Position numbers and translations under genes: made by a program
From: Sinomonas atrocyanea
GTDB taxonomy: Bacteria; Actinomycetota; Actinomycetes; Actinomycetales; Micrococcaceae
NCBI RefSeq assembly: GCF_030812675.1
Contig: NZ_JAUSTE010000007.1
Span: forward strand, 1 to 64,000
Direction of reading: 5' to 3'
DNA: 64,000 bases
Notes under the pieces: model-generated
What the model saw: the letters and a program-made list of their open reading frames with translations, nothing else
What the model was told of the DNA's origin: nothing
Databases searched by the model: none
Part shown: positions 9,078 to 17,722 of the stretch, in pieces
Layout of the letters: each line of letters begins with the position of its first letter
Position numbering within the stretch: position 1 is the first letter of the stretch

Positions 9078-9127
9078 GCGCACGACGGCGCGGTGGGCAC
9101 CCAGCCCGCCGCGCCGGCGTCGTGCGC
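9078..9127 (+). terminator. Stem-loop after the ABC importer operon
   Basis: The left arm GCGCACGACGGCGCGG (9078-9093) pairs with a right arm ending GTCGTGCGC at 9127, with a 2-nt bulge. The GCACGACG core is shared with terminators at 19.1 and 22.9 kb. It separates the importer from the next dehydrogenase gene, although read-through is possible because no clear promoter was seen after it. Confidence 0.6.
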
Positions 9128-9174
9128 TCGGCGAGCGGGCAGCCGGAGTACGCATGGACACCGAGAGGACCACT

Positions 9175-10179
9175 ATGACCATCAGAGTTGGCGTCATCGG
9201 CGCCGGAATCATGGGCGCGGACCACGTGCGCAATCTCGCCGGCAGGATCGGCGGTGCCTCCGTTGCCCTCGTCGCGGACCTGGATGCTGGCCGTGCCGCG
9301 GCCGCGGCAGGCCCCGCGGGCGCGCGGACCACGGCCGACCCGAAGGCCCTCATCAAGGACCCGGACGTGGATGCCGTGGTGATCGCCTCCCACGACTCGA
9401 CCCACGCCGAGCTCATCCTCGCGTGCCTCGACGCCCGCAAGCCCGTGCTGTGCGAGAAGCCGCTCGCGCCCACGGTCGAGGAAGGCCGCGCGGTGGTCGC
9501 GGCCGAGGAAGCCATGGCGGCAGAGCTCGGCCTGAGCCTTGTCTCCCTCGGCTTCATGCGCCGCTTCGACCCCGCCCACACCGAGCTCAGGCGCCGCCTC
9601 GCCGCCGGGGAACTCGGGGAGGTGCTCACGGCGCACTGCGTGAGCCGCAACGTCCGCTCCGCGCCGGATGCGACCGACGTCTCCGCCATCACGAACTCCG
9701 CGATCCACGAGCTGGACTCGATGCCGTGGCTCCTCGGCACCGACGTGGCCGAGGCGGCCTGGGTCAGCGGGCGCAAGGCCTCCGCCCTCGCGCCCGCTGG
9801 CCTCCAGGACCCGGCCTTCATGCTCCTGCGGATGGCAGACGGCGCCCTCGTGACCCTCGAGCTGTTCCTCAACGCCCAGTACGGCTACTCGACGCGGCTC
9901 GAGGTGGTGGGCGAGCGCGGCACGGCGAGCTTCACCGAGGCCCCGCTCCTCGAGCTCAGCCTCGACCGGCGCCGCGCCGCCGAGTACCCGGCCGACTGGC
10001 GGCCGCGCTTCGCCGACGCCTACCGGATCGAGCTCCAGGCGTGGATCGACTCCCTCCGGACGGCCGCGCCGTCGCCCCTCGCGAGCGCCCGCGACGGACT
10101 GCGCGCCTCCGAGATCGCTGCGGCCCTCGCGGCCTCGATCGACGCCGGCGGCGCGTTCGTCCCGGTGGTGTACGAGTGA
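9175..10179 (+). CDS. Gfo/Idh/MocA family dehydrogenase (IolG-like paralogue)
   Basis: About 334 residues from the ATG at 9175, preceded by GAGAGGA; an in-frame ATG at 9154 is an alternative. The Rossmann motif GAGIMG is at residues 9-14 and EKP at 94-96. Where IolG has catalytic Asp and His, this protein has N174 and H178 (ITNSAIHELD), so one catalytic residue is changed. It shares the LGFMRRFD and FLNAQYGY segments with the IolG at 1070 and is probably a paralogue acting on a related cyclitol or sugar. Its stop overlaps the next start (GTGA). Confidence 0.85.
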   Translation: MTIRVGVIGAGIMGADHVRNLAGRIGGASVALVADLDAGRAAAAAGPAGARTTADPKALIKDPDVDAVVIASHDSTHAELILACLDARKPVLCEKPLAPTVEEGRAVVAAEEAMAAELGLSLVSLGFMRRFDPAHTELRRRLAAGELGEVLTAHCVSRNVRSAPDATDVSAITNSAIHELDSMPWLLGTDVAEAAWVSGRKASALAPAGLQDPAFMLLRMADGALVTLELFLNAQYGYSTRLEVVGERGTASFTEAPLLELSLDRRRAAEYPADWRPRFADAYRIELQAWIDSLRTAAPSPLASARDGLRASEIAAALAASIDAGGAFVPVVYE

Positions 10180-11201
10180 GCGCCTTCGAGTTCCCTGCGC
10201 CCCGCGTGCCCGACCCAGCCGATGCGCCCTCGCTGCGGTGGGGCATTGCCGGGCCCGGCTGGATCGGTGAGCGCTTCACCGAGTCCCTCGCGCGCCACGG
10301 CTCGCAGCGCGTCACAGCGGTCGGCTCCCGCTCGCTCGGCCGCGCCGAGGCCTTCGCCGCCCCGCGCGGGCTGCGGGCACACGGCTCCTACGAGTCCCTT
10401 GCCGCGGATCCCGAGGTCGACGTCGTCTACGTCGCCGTCCCGCACACGGCCCACTTCGAGGTGGCCCTCGCCGCGCTCGAGGCCGGCAAGCACGTCCTCG
10501 TCGAGAAGCCCTTCGGGATCAACGCGGCAGAGGCCGAGAAGATCGCCGGCGCGGCGCGGGCACGCGGACTCTTCGCTGCCGAGGCGCTCTGGACCGTCTT
10601 CCTGCCCTCGTACGACGTGGCACGGCAGCTCATCCGCGAAGGCCGCCTGGGGTCGCTGACCGCCGTCATGGGCGACTACGGCGAGTACCTCCCGCCGAGC
10701 CACCGCGCGCACAGCCCCGCGCTCGCCGGCGGCCCCCTGCTGGACCTGGGCATCTACCTCATCGCCCTCGCGACCGACATCCTGGGCGAACCGGACCGGG
10801 TGCTCGGCATCGGCCAGGCCCTTCCGAACGGGGTCAACGGCCAGCTCTCCGCGATGCTCGGCTTCTCCGGCGGCGCGCAGGCCACGCTCGCCACGACGAT
10901 GCTCGGGTACACGCCCGCCCAGCTGACGGTGCTCGGGGCCGAGGCTGCGATGACGTTCGACGGGCCGTTCAACTCGCCGGGCGGACTCACGGTGCGGACC
11001 GCCGATGGGGAATCCCACCGCTGGGACGGGGCTCCGGGGGACCACGTGGCCGGGCTGCACTCCCAGGCCGCCGCCGCGGCCCGGGCGATCGCGGCAGGGC
11101 AGACCGAGGTCGCCGAACGCCCGCACGAGGCGAGCATCCTCGCCCTCCGGGTGGCCGATGAACTCCGCCGTCAGACCGGGATCGTGTACCCCGGGGAGTA
11201 G
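10176..11201 (+). CDS. Gfo/Idh/MocA family dehydrogenase (dihydrodiol/xylose dehydrogenase-like)
   Basis: The GTG at 10176 overlaps the preceding stop by 4 bp; the product is 341 residues. The coenzyme motif is GIAGPGWIG (23-31) and EKP is at 110-112. The later segment GGPLLDLGIYLIAL differs from the IolG type (DxxxH) and resembles the dihydrodiol/D-xylose dehydrogenase branch, whose catalytic residues are Lys and Tyr. It is therefore a second, non-redundant oxidoreductase in this mini-operon. Its substrate cannot be named from sequence; coupling to the upstream paralogue suggests consecutive steps or alternative isomers. Confidence 0.85.
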   Translation: MSAFEFPAPRVPDPADAPSLRWGIAGPGWIGERFTESLARHGSQRVTAVGSRSLGRAEAFAAPRGLRAHGSYESLAADPEVDVVYVAVPHTAHFEVALAALEAGKHVLVEKPFGINAAEAEKIAGAARARGLFAAEALWTVFLPSYDVARQLIREGRLGSLTAVMGDYGEYLPPSHRAHSPALAGGPLLDLGIYLIALATDILGEPDRVLGIGQALPNGVNGQLSAMLGFSGGAQATLATTMLGYTPAQLTVLGAEAAMTFDGPFNSPGGLTVRTADGESHRWDGAPGDHVAGLHSQAAAAARAIAAGQTEVAERPHEASILALRVADELRRQTGIVYPGE

Positions 11202-11233
11202 CAGGAGGTTCGGAGCTGCACTGCTGACGGCCG

Positions 11234-12253
11234 TCAACGCGTCGTCGGGGGCCGGGCCGTGGAGCCGCGCACCACGAGGTCGGGGGCGAGGAGCTCGCGG
11301 TGCGGCGGTGCCGCGCGGTCGGCGAGGCGCGCCAGGAGAGCCCCGCCGGCGGCGGCCCCCACCTCGCGGGAGTGTCCGTCCACGCTCGTGAGCGCGAGGT
11401 ACCTGTAGGCGGCCAAGGGCGAGTCGTCGTGGCCGACCACGGACACATCGTCCGGTACCGAGAGTCCCCGCTCGCGCAGCGCCGCGAGCGCGCCCACGGC
11501 CATGACGTCGTTTGCGGCGACGATTCCGGTCACCTCGGGACGCGCATCCAGGAGCGCACACGCCGCGGCGTAGCCGGCCGCCTCGGAGGTCGCGCCCCCG
11601 CCTGCGGCCGTCGGCTCGAGCCCCGCGGCCCGCATCGCCGCCTCGTACCCCCGGCGACGGGCCTCCCCGGGGCCGCCACGCCCGGCGAGGTGGGCGACCC
11701 GCCGGTGTCCCAGGCCGAGGAGGTGCTCCGTTGCCAGCCGCGCACCCAGCTCGTCGTCGCCCGCGACGACATCGAGGGCCGTTTCCAGCCCGAGGGCTCC
11801 GAGCTCTCGGGTCCCGGCAACGACGATCGGCACCTCCACGCCGTCGAGCATCCCGGCTGGCGGGTCCGCCGCGATGACGAGCGCGTCGACGTGCTGGGCC
11901 AGGAAACCCTCCACGGGGTTGCGCCCCGCGGCGTCGAGCTGGAGATCGGCGGCGCTCGCGGTGTACCCGGCCGGGTCGAGGACCGAGCGCAGGCCCGCGA
12001 GCAGCTCGACGAACCAGGGGTTGTGGAAATCGTCGATGAGGACTCCGACTGTCAGCGTGCGCTGGCTTGCGAGCGCGCTCGCGGCGCGGGACGGACGGTA
12101 GCCGAGCTCGTCGATGGCGGCCTCGACGGCCTCCCGGCGTGCATCGCTGACGTGGGGCGCCCCCCGCAGGACGAGCGAGACGAGCGACTTGGACACGCCT
12201 GCCCGCTGGGCCACGTCGTAGATCGTGGGGCGCTGGCTGGCATCTGTGGGCAC
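11234..12253 (-). CDS. LacI-family transcriptional regulator
   Basis: A 339-residue repressor starting with the GTG at 12253. Residues 8-60 form the LacI helix-turn-helix and hinge (TIYDVAQRAGVSKSLVSLVLRG, then AAIDELGYRPSRAASALASQ). The rest is a type-1 periplasmic-binding-like effector domain (TVGVLIDDFHNPWFVELLAGL, IVAANDVMAVGAL, SVVGHDDSPLA). It is divergent from the dehydrogenase/isomerase pair at 12.4-14.6 kb. A LacI-type palindrome, TTGGAGCGCTCCAA, lies at the promoter between them, so it probably controls that pair. Confidence 0.88.
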   Translation of the reverse strand: MPTDASQRPTIYDVAQRAGVSKSLVSLVLRGAPHVSDARREAVEAAIDELGYRPSRAASALASQRTLTVGVLIDDFHNPWFVELLAGLRSVLDPAGYTASAADLQLDAAGRNPVEGFLAQHVDALVIAADPPAGMLDGVEVPIVVAGTRELGALGLETALDVVAGDDELGARLATEHLLGLGHRRVAHLAGRGGPGEARRRGYEAAMRAAGLEPTAAGGGATSEAAGYAAACALLDARPEVTGIVAANDVMAVGALAALRERGLSVPDDVSVVGHDDSPLAAYRYLALTSVDGHSREVGAAAGGALLARLADRAAPPHRELLAPDLVVRGSTARPPTTR

Positions 12254-12293
12254 GGCACCATCATGGCACCCCGCCGTCAGCAGAGGATCCCCA

Positions 12294-12340
12294 TTGACAG
12301 GACAAAGTCGGGTTCCGTACTGTGATTTGGAGCGCTCCAA
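12294..12340 (+). promoter_or_regulatory. Promoter with GntR-type and LacI-type operators
   Basis: TTGACA at 12294-12299 and TACTGT at 12318-12323, 18 bp apart, form a good plus-strand promoter. The motif TGACAGGACAAA (12295-12306) overlaps the -35 box and matches sites at 5.8 and 21.8 kb. The perfect 14-bp palindrome TTGGAGCGCTCCAA (12327-12340) covers the expected start point, the classic place for a LacI roadblock. The promoter drives the gene at 12385, which has a GAAGGAGAG ribosome site. Confidence 0.75.
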
Positions 12341-12384
12341 TTTCCCGACTCCCGGCGCCGCCGGGCCCCTCGAAGGAGAGAACC

Positions 12385-13605
12385 ATGAGCAAGCCCCTCG
12401 GCGTCGCCGTCATCGGCGCAGGCATGGCCGGCAAGGCCCACGCCGCCGCCTACCGCACCGCGAGCACCCTCTACAAGCCCACCCTCCCCGGGATCCGCCT
12501 CGTCTCGATCGGCGACGTGAATGCCGAGTTCGGCCAGGCCGCCGCAACCCGCTTCGGGTACGGCCGCCACGACTCCTCGTGGCAGGCCATCGCCGAGGCC
12601 GACGACATCGACGTGGTGAGCGTGGTCATCGCCAACTCGCTGCACCGCGAGGTGGTCGAGGGCCTCCTCGCGGCCGGCAAGCACGTCCTGTGCGAGAAGC
12701 CGCTGTCCGATTCCCTCGCCGACGCCCGCGCCATGGCTGACGCCGCCCGCGCCGCCGAGGAGCGTGGGGTCCTGGGCCGCATCGGCTTCACCTACCGGCG
12801 CACGCCCGGTATCGCGGCCATCCGCCAGCTCATCCAGGACGGCACCCTCGGCCGGCCGCTGCACTTCTCCGGCCGCTACTGGACCGACTACGGCTGCAGC
12901 CCGCAGGCCCCGATGAGCTGGCGCTACAAGGGCGGCCCGGGCTCGGGCGCGCTCGCGGACGTCGGCAGCCACCTCGCCTACGTGGGCGAGTTCCTCTGCG
13001 GGGACATCCGGTCGGTCTCCGGCGGCGAGCTCTCCACGGCGATCACGGAGCGCCCGCTCCCGCTGAGGGCCGTGATGGGCCACGACCACGCCGCCGTCTC
13101 GGACACCTTCGAGCCCGTGGAGAACGACGACGTCGCCTCCTTCTCCGCCGAGTTCGCCTCGTGCACGGGGTCGCTGTCCGTCTCCCGCGTCGCCGCGGGC
13201 CACGCCAACTCGCTCGTCTTCGAGGTCTTCTGCGAGAACGGCGCGGCCTCGTTCGACCAGCGCCGCCCCGCGGAGATCGGCCTCTTCCTGAACGAGGGCC
13301 CGTACGCGCAGAACGGCTACCGCCAGGTGATCCTGGGCCCCGACCACCCCTACATCGCCGGCGGCCTGGCCATGGATGCCCCGAGCGTGGGCTTCGGCCA
13401 GAACGACGCCTTCGGCTACCAGGCCCGCGCGTTCCTCGAGGAGGTCGCAGGGGTGGCCGAGGCCGAGTCGCTGCCGCGCTGCGCGACCTTCGACGAGGGC
13501 GTGCGCAACATGGAGATCCTCGGTGCCGTCGCCCAGTCCGCCGCCGAGGCCGGCCGCCGCGTCGAGGTGCCGTCCGCCGAGAAGCCCGCCGCCGTCGTGC
13601 GCTGA
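12385..13605 (+). CDS. Gfo/Idh/MocA family dehydrogenase, 406 aa (levoglucosan-dehydrogenase-like)
   Basis: A longer member of the family. The Rossmann motif is GAGMAG (11-16) and EKP is at 104-106. The segment TYRRTPGIAAIRQLIQDG and the later MSWRYKGGPGSGALADVGSH block resemble, as far as I can recall, the family that includes bacterial levoglucosan dehydrogenase and 3-keto-glycoside enzymes rather than IolG. It is followed 25 bp later by a TIM-barrel isomerase, a pairing typical of 3-keto-sugar pathways. It is under the promoter with a LacI palindrome at 12.3 kb. The substrate (inositol isomer, anhydrosugar or glycoside) is unresolved. Confidence 0.84.
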   Translation: MSKPLGVAVIGAGMAGKAHAAAYRTASTLYKPTLPGIRLVSIGDVNAEFGQAAATRFGYGRHDSSWQAIAEADDIDVVSVVIANSLHREVVEGLLAAGKHVLCEKPLSDSLADARAMADAARAAEERGVLGRIGFTYRRTPGIAAIRQLIQDGTLGRPLHFSGRYWTDYGCSPQAPMSWRYKGGPGSGALADVGSHLAYVGEFLCGDIRSVSGGELSTAITERPLPLRAVMGHDHAAVSDTFEPVENDDVASFSAEFASCTGSLSVSRVAAGHANSLVFEVFCENGAASFDQRRPAEIGLFLNEGPYAQNGYRQVILGPDHPYIAGGLAMDAPSVGFGQNDAFGYQARAFLEEVAGVAEAESLPRCATFDEGVRNMEILGAVAQSAAEAGRRVEVPSAEKPAAVVR

Positions 13606-13630
13606 GAGACGACCCCAAGGAGAACTGATC

Positions 13631-14650
13631 ATGAAGCTCGGCGTCTACAACGCGATCCTGCACGACCGCCCGCTGCCCGTGGCCCTCGAGGTCGTCGCAG
13701 GCCTCGGCCTCACGGGGATCGAGATCAACACCGGCGGCTTCCTGCCCGCCGTCCACGTGCCCACCTTCGACGACATCCTGGCCAGCGACGCGGCCCGGGA
13801 CGACTACCTCGGCCTCTTCGAGGGCACCGGGGTGGGAATCGCGGGGCTGAACTGCAACGGCAACCCGCTGCACCCCAAGCCCGAGATCGGGCGCAAGCAC
13901 GCGGAGGACATCCGCCGCTCCATCCGGCTCGCCGAGCGCCTGGGGCAGAACCGTGTGGTGACCATGTCCGGCCTGCCCGGGGGCGAGCCGGGCGCGACCG
14001 TGACCAACTGGGTCGTCAACGCGTGGAACTCTGCCGCCCTGGACGTCCTCGACTACCAGTGGGGGATCGCCGCGGACTTCTGGCGCGAGACGGACCGCCT
14101 CGCGGCGGACCACGGCGTCAAGGTGGCCCTCGAGCTGCACCCCCAGAACCTCGTGTTCAACACCGCCGATGTCTACAGGCTGGTCGAGCTGACGGGCGCG
14201 ACCAACGTCGGCGTGGAGCTGGACGCCTCGCACCTGTTCTGGCAGCAGATGGACCCGGTGGCCGTGGTCCGCGAGCTCGGCTCCCTGGTGTTCCACGCCG
14301 CGGCGAAGGACGTGCGCGTCAACCCCGAGAACGCGAGGCTCTACGGCGTCCTGGACAACCGCTTCCGCCGGCTCTCCCCGGACGAGCCGCGCACCAACCT
14401 CGGCGGCGACGAGTGGGCCAATGAGTGGCCCAAGGACTCCGCGTGGGACTTCGTGGCCCTCGGCCGCGGGCACGACGCCGCGTTCTGGGCCGAGTTCCTC
14501 CGCGCCCTCCGGGAGGTGGACCCGGACATGAGGGTCAACATCGAGCACGAGGACGTCTCCCTGGGCCGGATCGAGGGGCTCGAGGTCGCCGCGGGCGTGC
14601 TGCTCGAGGCGACGCGGATGATCGGGGAGGGTGCCGCGGCGCGCGCCTAG
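13631..14650 (+). CDS. Sugar phosphate isomerase/epimerase (TIM barrel)
   Basis: A 339-residue TIM-barrel protein starting at ATG 13631 after AAGGAGAA. Visible family features are the N-terminal MKLGVYNAILHDRPLP strand, EINTGGFLP, ALELHPQNLVFN and a metal-site region GVELDASHLFWQQ followed by HAAAKDVRV. It belongs to the xylose-isomerase-like superfamily and is paired with the preceding dehydrogenase. It could isomerise or dehydrate the keto product of that enzyme. Its 3' end overlaps the convergent LacI gene by 4 bp. Confidence 0.8.
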   Translation: MKLGVYNAILHDRPLPVALEVVAGLGLTGIEINTGGFLPAVHVPTFDDILASDAARDDYLGLFEGTGVGIAGLNCNGNPLHPKPEIGRKHAEDIRRSIRLAERLGQNRVVTMSGLPGGEPGATVTNWVVNAWNSAALDVLDYQWGIAADFWRETDRLAADHGVKVALELHPQNLVFNTADVYRLVELTGATNVGVELDASHLFWQQMDPVAVVRELGSLVFHAAAKDVRVNPENARLYGVLDNRFRRLSPDEPRTNLGGDEWANEWPKDSAWDFVALGRGHDAAFWAEFLRALREVDPDMRVNIEHEDVSLGRIEGLEVAAGVLLEATRMIGEGAAARA

Positions 14651-15645
14651 CTGCGCGGGGCGACGGTGCTGGAGCGCACCGTGAGGGACGGTGGGACCAA
14701 GACCTGCTCGTGCCGCCCCTCAAGCGCCTCCCCAGCTGCGCGGACCGCGGCGGCGGCGAGGGCGTCCGGGTCCTGGCGCACGCTCGTGAGGCTCACATGG
14801 GCCAGGGCGGCCAGGCGGGAATCGTCGTAGCCAACGACTGAGAGGTCGTCGGGGACCCGCACCCCCTGCTCGCGGAGCCCGTGCAGCAGGCCCACCGCGA
14901 GCACGTCATTGAACGCGACGACGGCGGTGGGCCGGCTGGCCCGCTGGGCCGGATCGGCGAGCATCGCCGCCAGGCCCTCCGCCGCCTTCATGCCGTGCTC
15001 CTCCGTGGGGCCGCCTTCGAGCGCCAGGCGCGCCGTGCCGTCGTGCTCAAGGAGGGCCGCGTAGGCCTCGCGGCGGGCGCGCGCGCCCACTGCGGCGCCG
15101 CCGGTGATGTGGGCAATGCGCCGGTGCCCGAGCGAGCGCAGGTGCTCGACCGCGAGGCGCATCCCCGCGGCCTCGTCGGCGGCAACGCTCGCAAGGTGCG
15201 GGCTGCGCGACGGCTCGAGGACGGATACGGCCGGCACCGGCAGCGCCAGGAGGTCCGCCTCGCCGGTCTCCGGGGCGAGCACCAGGAGCGCCTCGACTCC
15301 GAGGTCGAGGAGATCGTCAATGGCCTCGGCCTCGGGCCTGCGGCCTCCGCGGGCGCTCAGGGCGACCCCGAACCCGGCCTCGGCCGCCGCGGGGTAGAGG
15401 GCCTCGACGAGCTCGCCGTGGAACGCGCCCTCGACCGCGAAGACGACTCCGAGCAGCCGGCTGCGTGCGCTGCGGAGGAGACGGGCGCGGGTGTCGGGCC
15501 GGTAGCCGAGGCGTTCCGCGGCGGCGAGGACGCGCTCGCGGGTGGCACCGCTCGCGCCCGGGGCGCTGCGCATGACGATGGAGACGAGCGCCCTGGAGAC
15601 TCCGGCCTCGGCGGCGACGTCGGCCATGGTGGGGCGCTTGGCCAC
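14647..15645 (-). CDS. LacI-family transcriptional regulator
   Basis: A 332-residue LacI protein. The DNA-binding head is TMADVAAEAGVSRALVSIVM with the hinge region AAAERLGYRPDTRARLL. The effector domain includes LGVVFAVEGAFHGELVEALYP, VVAFNDVLAVGLL and SVVGYDDSRLAAL. It diverges from the dehydrogenase/isomerase pair at 15.8-17.7 kb. Two identical palindromes in the intervening region, one only 38 bp from its own start, suggest it represses both itself and the divergent pair. Confidence 0.88.
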   Translation of the reverse strand: MAKRPTMADVAAEAGVSRALVSIVMRSAPGASGATRERVLAAAERLGYRPDTRARLLRSARSRLLGVVFAVEGAFHGELVEALYPAAAEAGFGVALSARGGRRPEAEAIDDLLDLGVEALLVLAPETGEADLLALPVPAVSVLEPSRSPHLASVAADEAAGMRLAVEHLRSLGHRRIAHITGGAAVGARARREAYAALLEHDGTARLALEGGPTEEHGMKAAEGLAAMLADPAQRASRPTAVVAFNDVLAVGLLHGLREQGVRVPDDLSVVGYDDSRLAALAHVSLTSVRQDPDALAAAAVRAAGEALEGRHEQVLVPPSLTVRSSTVAPRS

Positions 15646-15682
15646 TGGTGCTCCTTCTTCCCGACGATGCTTCCTCCCACAG

Positions 15683-15755
15683 TACTAGATCGATCTAGAC
15701 GCTGCGGGCAAAGCGTGGCAGACTGTCAGGGCGGCGCCTACTAGATCGATCTAGA
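15683..15755. promoter_or_regulatory. Tandem LacI-type operators
   Basis: The 17-bp sequence TACTAGATCGATCTAGA occurs twice, at 15683-15699 and 15739-15755. Each contains the perfect 14-bp palindrome CTAGATCGATCTAG, and the centres are 56 bp apart. The two copies lie in the divergent region between a LacI gene and a dehydrogenase operon, so they are most simply the operator pair of that regulator. A spacing of about five helical turns would allow looping or cooperative binding. Confidence 0.8.
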
Positions 15756-15799
15756 AGCCGCACTCCACCGACCGTGCAGATCCCCCGGAGAGGAACCCC

Positions 15800-16918
15800 A
15801 TGAGCTACGTCCCCGTCACCCCGACGCGTCCCGCGCCCGTCCGGATCGGCCTCATCGGCGCGGGCTGGATGGGTGCCTTCCACGCCCGCAGCCTTGCCGG
15901 CCGGATCCCCGGTGCCGCCCTCGCGGCCATCGCCGACCCCGCACTCGGGCCGGCCACGGAGCTCGCGGCCGAGCTCGGCGTCGGGAAGGTGACCGCAGAC
16001 GCCGCCGACCTCTTCGCAGACCCTGAGATCGACGCCGTCCTCATCGCGGGCCCCATCCGATTCCACGCCCCGCTCTCGATCGCCGCAGCCCGCGCGGGGA
16101 AGCACGTCTTCTGCGAGAAGCCCGGCTCGACCACGCTCGAGGAACTCGCCGAGGTCGAGGCCGCGGTGGCCGAGGCGGGGGTGCACTGGCAGATCGGCTT
16201 CAACCGCCGCTATACCGCCGACTTCCTCGCGGCCCGCCGCGAGCTCGCCGCCGGGGCAGTCGGAACACCGCAGCTCCTGCGCTCCCTGACCCGCGATCCC
16301 GGCACCGGTTCGATTCCCAATGCCGCCCGCGTGCCGGAGTGGACCATGTTCCTCGAGACACTCATCCATGACTTCGACGCCCTCAACTGGATGAACCCCG
16401 GCGCCGAGCCGGCCAGCGTACATGTGCTGGCGGACGCCCTCGTGGAGCCCTCGCTCAAGGGGGCGGGCTTCATCGACACGGCGGTGGCCACGATCCGGTA
16501 CAGCAACGGTGCGATCGCCGTCGCCGAGGCCAGCTTCTCAGCACTGTACGGCTACGACGTGCGCGGGGAGACCTTCGGTTCGGCCGGGATGGTCCAGGCC
16601 GGCCGCGCTACGGAGACCTCGGCCCGCCTCTTCACCTCCGACGGACTCGCCGCCGAGACCCCCCGGGTCAACATCGAGCTCTTCGCGGACGCCTACCGTG
16701 ACGAGCTCGCGGACTTCGTGGCCCACGTGTCCGCACGCCGTGACGGCACCGCCGCCCCCGACCACGGTGTGCCGCTCACGCCCGGCCTCGCCGACGCGAG
16801 GCGCGCCCTCGCCGTCGCCCGCGCGTGCATAGAGTCGGTCCAGCGCGGGGCGCCGGCCGAGATTGCCGGTTCTGCCCCCGCAGGGACGGGCGACAGCGCT
16901 GGGGCGGCAGCGCGATGA
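15800..16918 (+). CDS. Gfo/Idh/MocA family dehydrogenase
   Basis: A 372-residue oxidoreductase with Rossmann motif GAGWMG (20-25) and EKP (106-108). The catalytic-region segment is FLETLIHDFDALNW, keeping the His but with Thr-Leu-Ile around it instead of the Asp-Ser-Val of IolG. The C-terminal 20 residues are Ala/Gly/Pro-rich. The ATG at 15800 follows GGAGAGGAA. Its stop overlaps the next start (ATGA). Divergent LacI control by the paired palindromes is likely. It probably oxidises a cyclitol or sugar related to inositol; the exact substrate is unknown. Confidence 0.85.
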   Translation: MSYVPVTPTRPAPVRIGLIGAGWMGAFHARSLAGRIPGAALAAIADPALGPATELAAELGVGKVTADAADLFADPEIDAVLIAGPIRFHAPLSIAAARAGKHVFCEKPGSTTLEELAEVEAAVAEAGVHWQIGFNRRYTADFLAARRELAAGAVGTPQLLRSLTRDPGTGSIPNAARVPEWTMFLETLIHDFDALNWMNPGAEPASVHVLADALVEPSLKGAGFIDTAVATIRYSNGAIAVAEASFSALYGYDVRGETFGSAGMVQAGRATETSARLFTSDGLAAETPRVNIELFADAYRDELADFVAHVSARRDGTAAPDHGVPLTPGLADARRALAVARACIESVQRGAPAEIAGSAPAGTGDSAGAAAR

Positions 16919-17682
16919 GGCTTGCCGTCTGCGCCGAGATGGTGTTCACTGACCTGCCCTTCGTCGAGAGGGCCCGGCGGATCCACGAGGCCGGGTTCGA
17001 CGTGGAGATCTGGGACTCCCGCAGCAAGGACCTCGCCGGCCTCGCGGCCACGGGCGCGCGGTTCTCGTCGATGACGGGCTACGTGACCGGGTCGCTCGTC
17101 GAGCCGGAGACGGCCGACCACGTGGTGGACACCGCGGAGTCCCTCATCCCGACGGCGCTCGAGCTCGGCGTCGAGCGCCTCGTGGTGCATCCGGCCGAGC
17201 TCGTGGACGGGCATGCGGCGCGGCCGCACTGGCGTTCTGACGGGACGATGTGGCTCACCGCCGCGAAGGCCCTCGGGCGCCTCGGCGAGCTGGGCGCCCG
17301 CCACGGCCTCACGTTCTGCCTGGAGAACCTCAACACGCTCCGCGACCACCCCGGGGTTCCCCTGGCGCGGGCCAAGGACACGCTCGCCCTCGTGCGCGCC
17401 GTGGACCATCCGAACGTCCGGCTGATGCTCGACCTGTACCACGCCCAGATCGGCGAAGGGAACCTCATCGAACTCGTGCGCGAGGCGATGCCGTGGATCG
17501 GCGAAGTCCAGGTCGCCGACGTCCCCGGCCGGTGCGAACCCGGCACGGGCGAGATCAACTACGCCGTGGTGCATCGGGCGCTCGCGGAGGCAGGCTACTC
17601 CGGCACGGTGGGGATGGAGGCCTACGCCTCCGGCGACTCCGAGGCGGCGCTCAGCGCCTTCGGGGCCGCATTCGGGCGCTGA
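16915..17682 (+). CDS. Hydroxypyruvate isomerase-like TIM-barrel protein
   Basis: A 255-residue protein translationally coupled to the preceding dehydrogenase (ATGA overlap). The N-terminus RLAVCAEMVFTDLPFVERARRIHEAGFDVEIWD and the later FCLENLNTLRDHPG, LMLDLYHAQIGEGNL and GEVQVADVPGRCEPGTGEINY segments are those of the Hyi/OtnI (hydroxypyruvate or 2-oxo-tetronate isomerase) branch. The conserved Glu residues in LENLN and GEINY and the His in DLYHAQ are present. Paired with a dehydrogenase, it probably isomerises that enzyme's keto product. Confidence 0.82.
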   Translation: MRLAVCAEMVFTDLPFVERARRIHEAGFDVEIWDSRSKDLAGLAATGARFSSMTGYVTGSLVEPETADHVVDTAESLIPTALELGVERLVVHPAELVDGHAARPHWRSDGTMWLTAAKALGRLGELGARHGLTFCLENLNTLRDHPGVPLARAKDTLALVRAVDHPNVRLMLDLYHAQIGEGNLIELVREAMPWIGEVQVADVPGRCEPGTGEINYAVVHRALAEAGYSGTVGMEAYASGDSEAALSAFGAAFGR

Positions 17683-17722
17683 ACCGTTCGACCGCGCCGG
17701 GGCCCGGTGGGAGACTGGCGCC

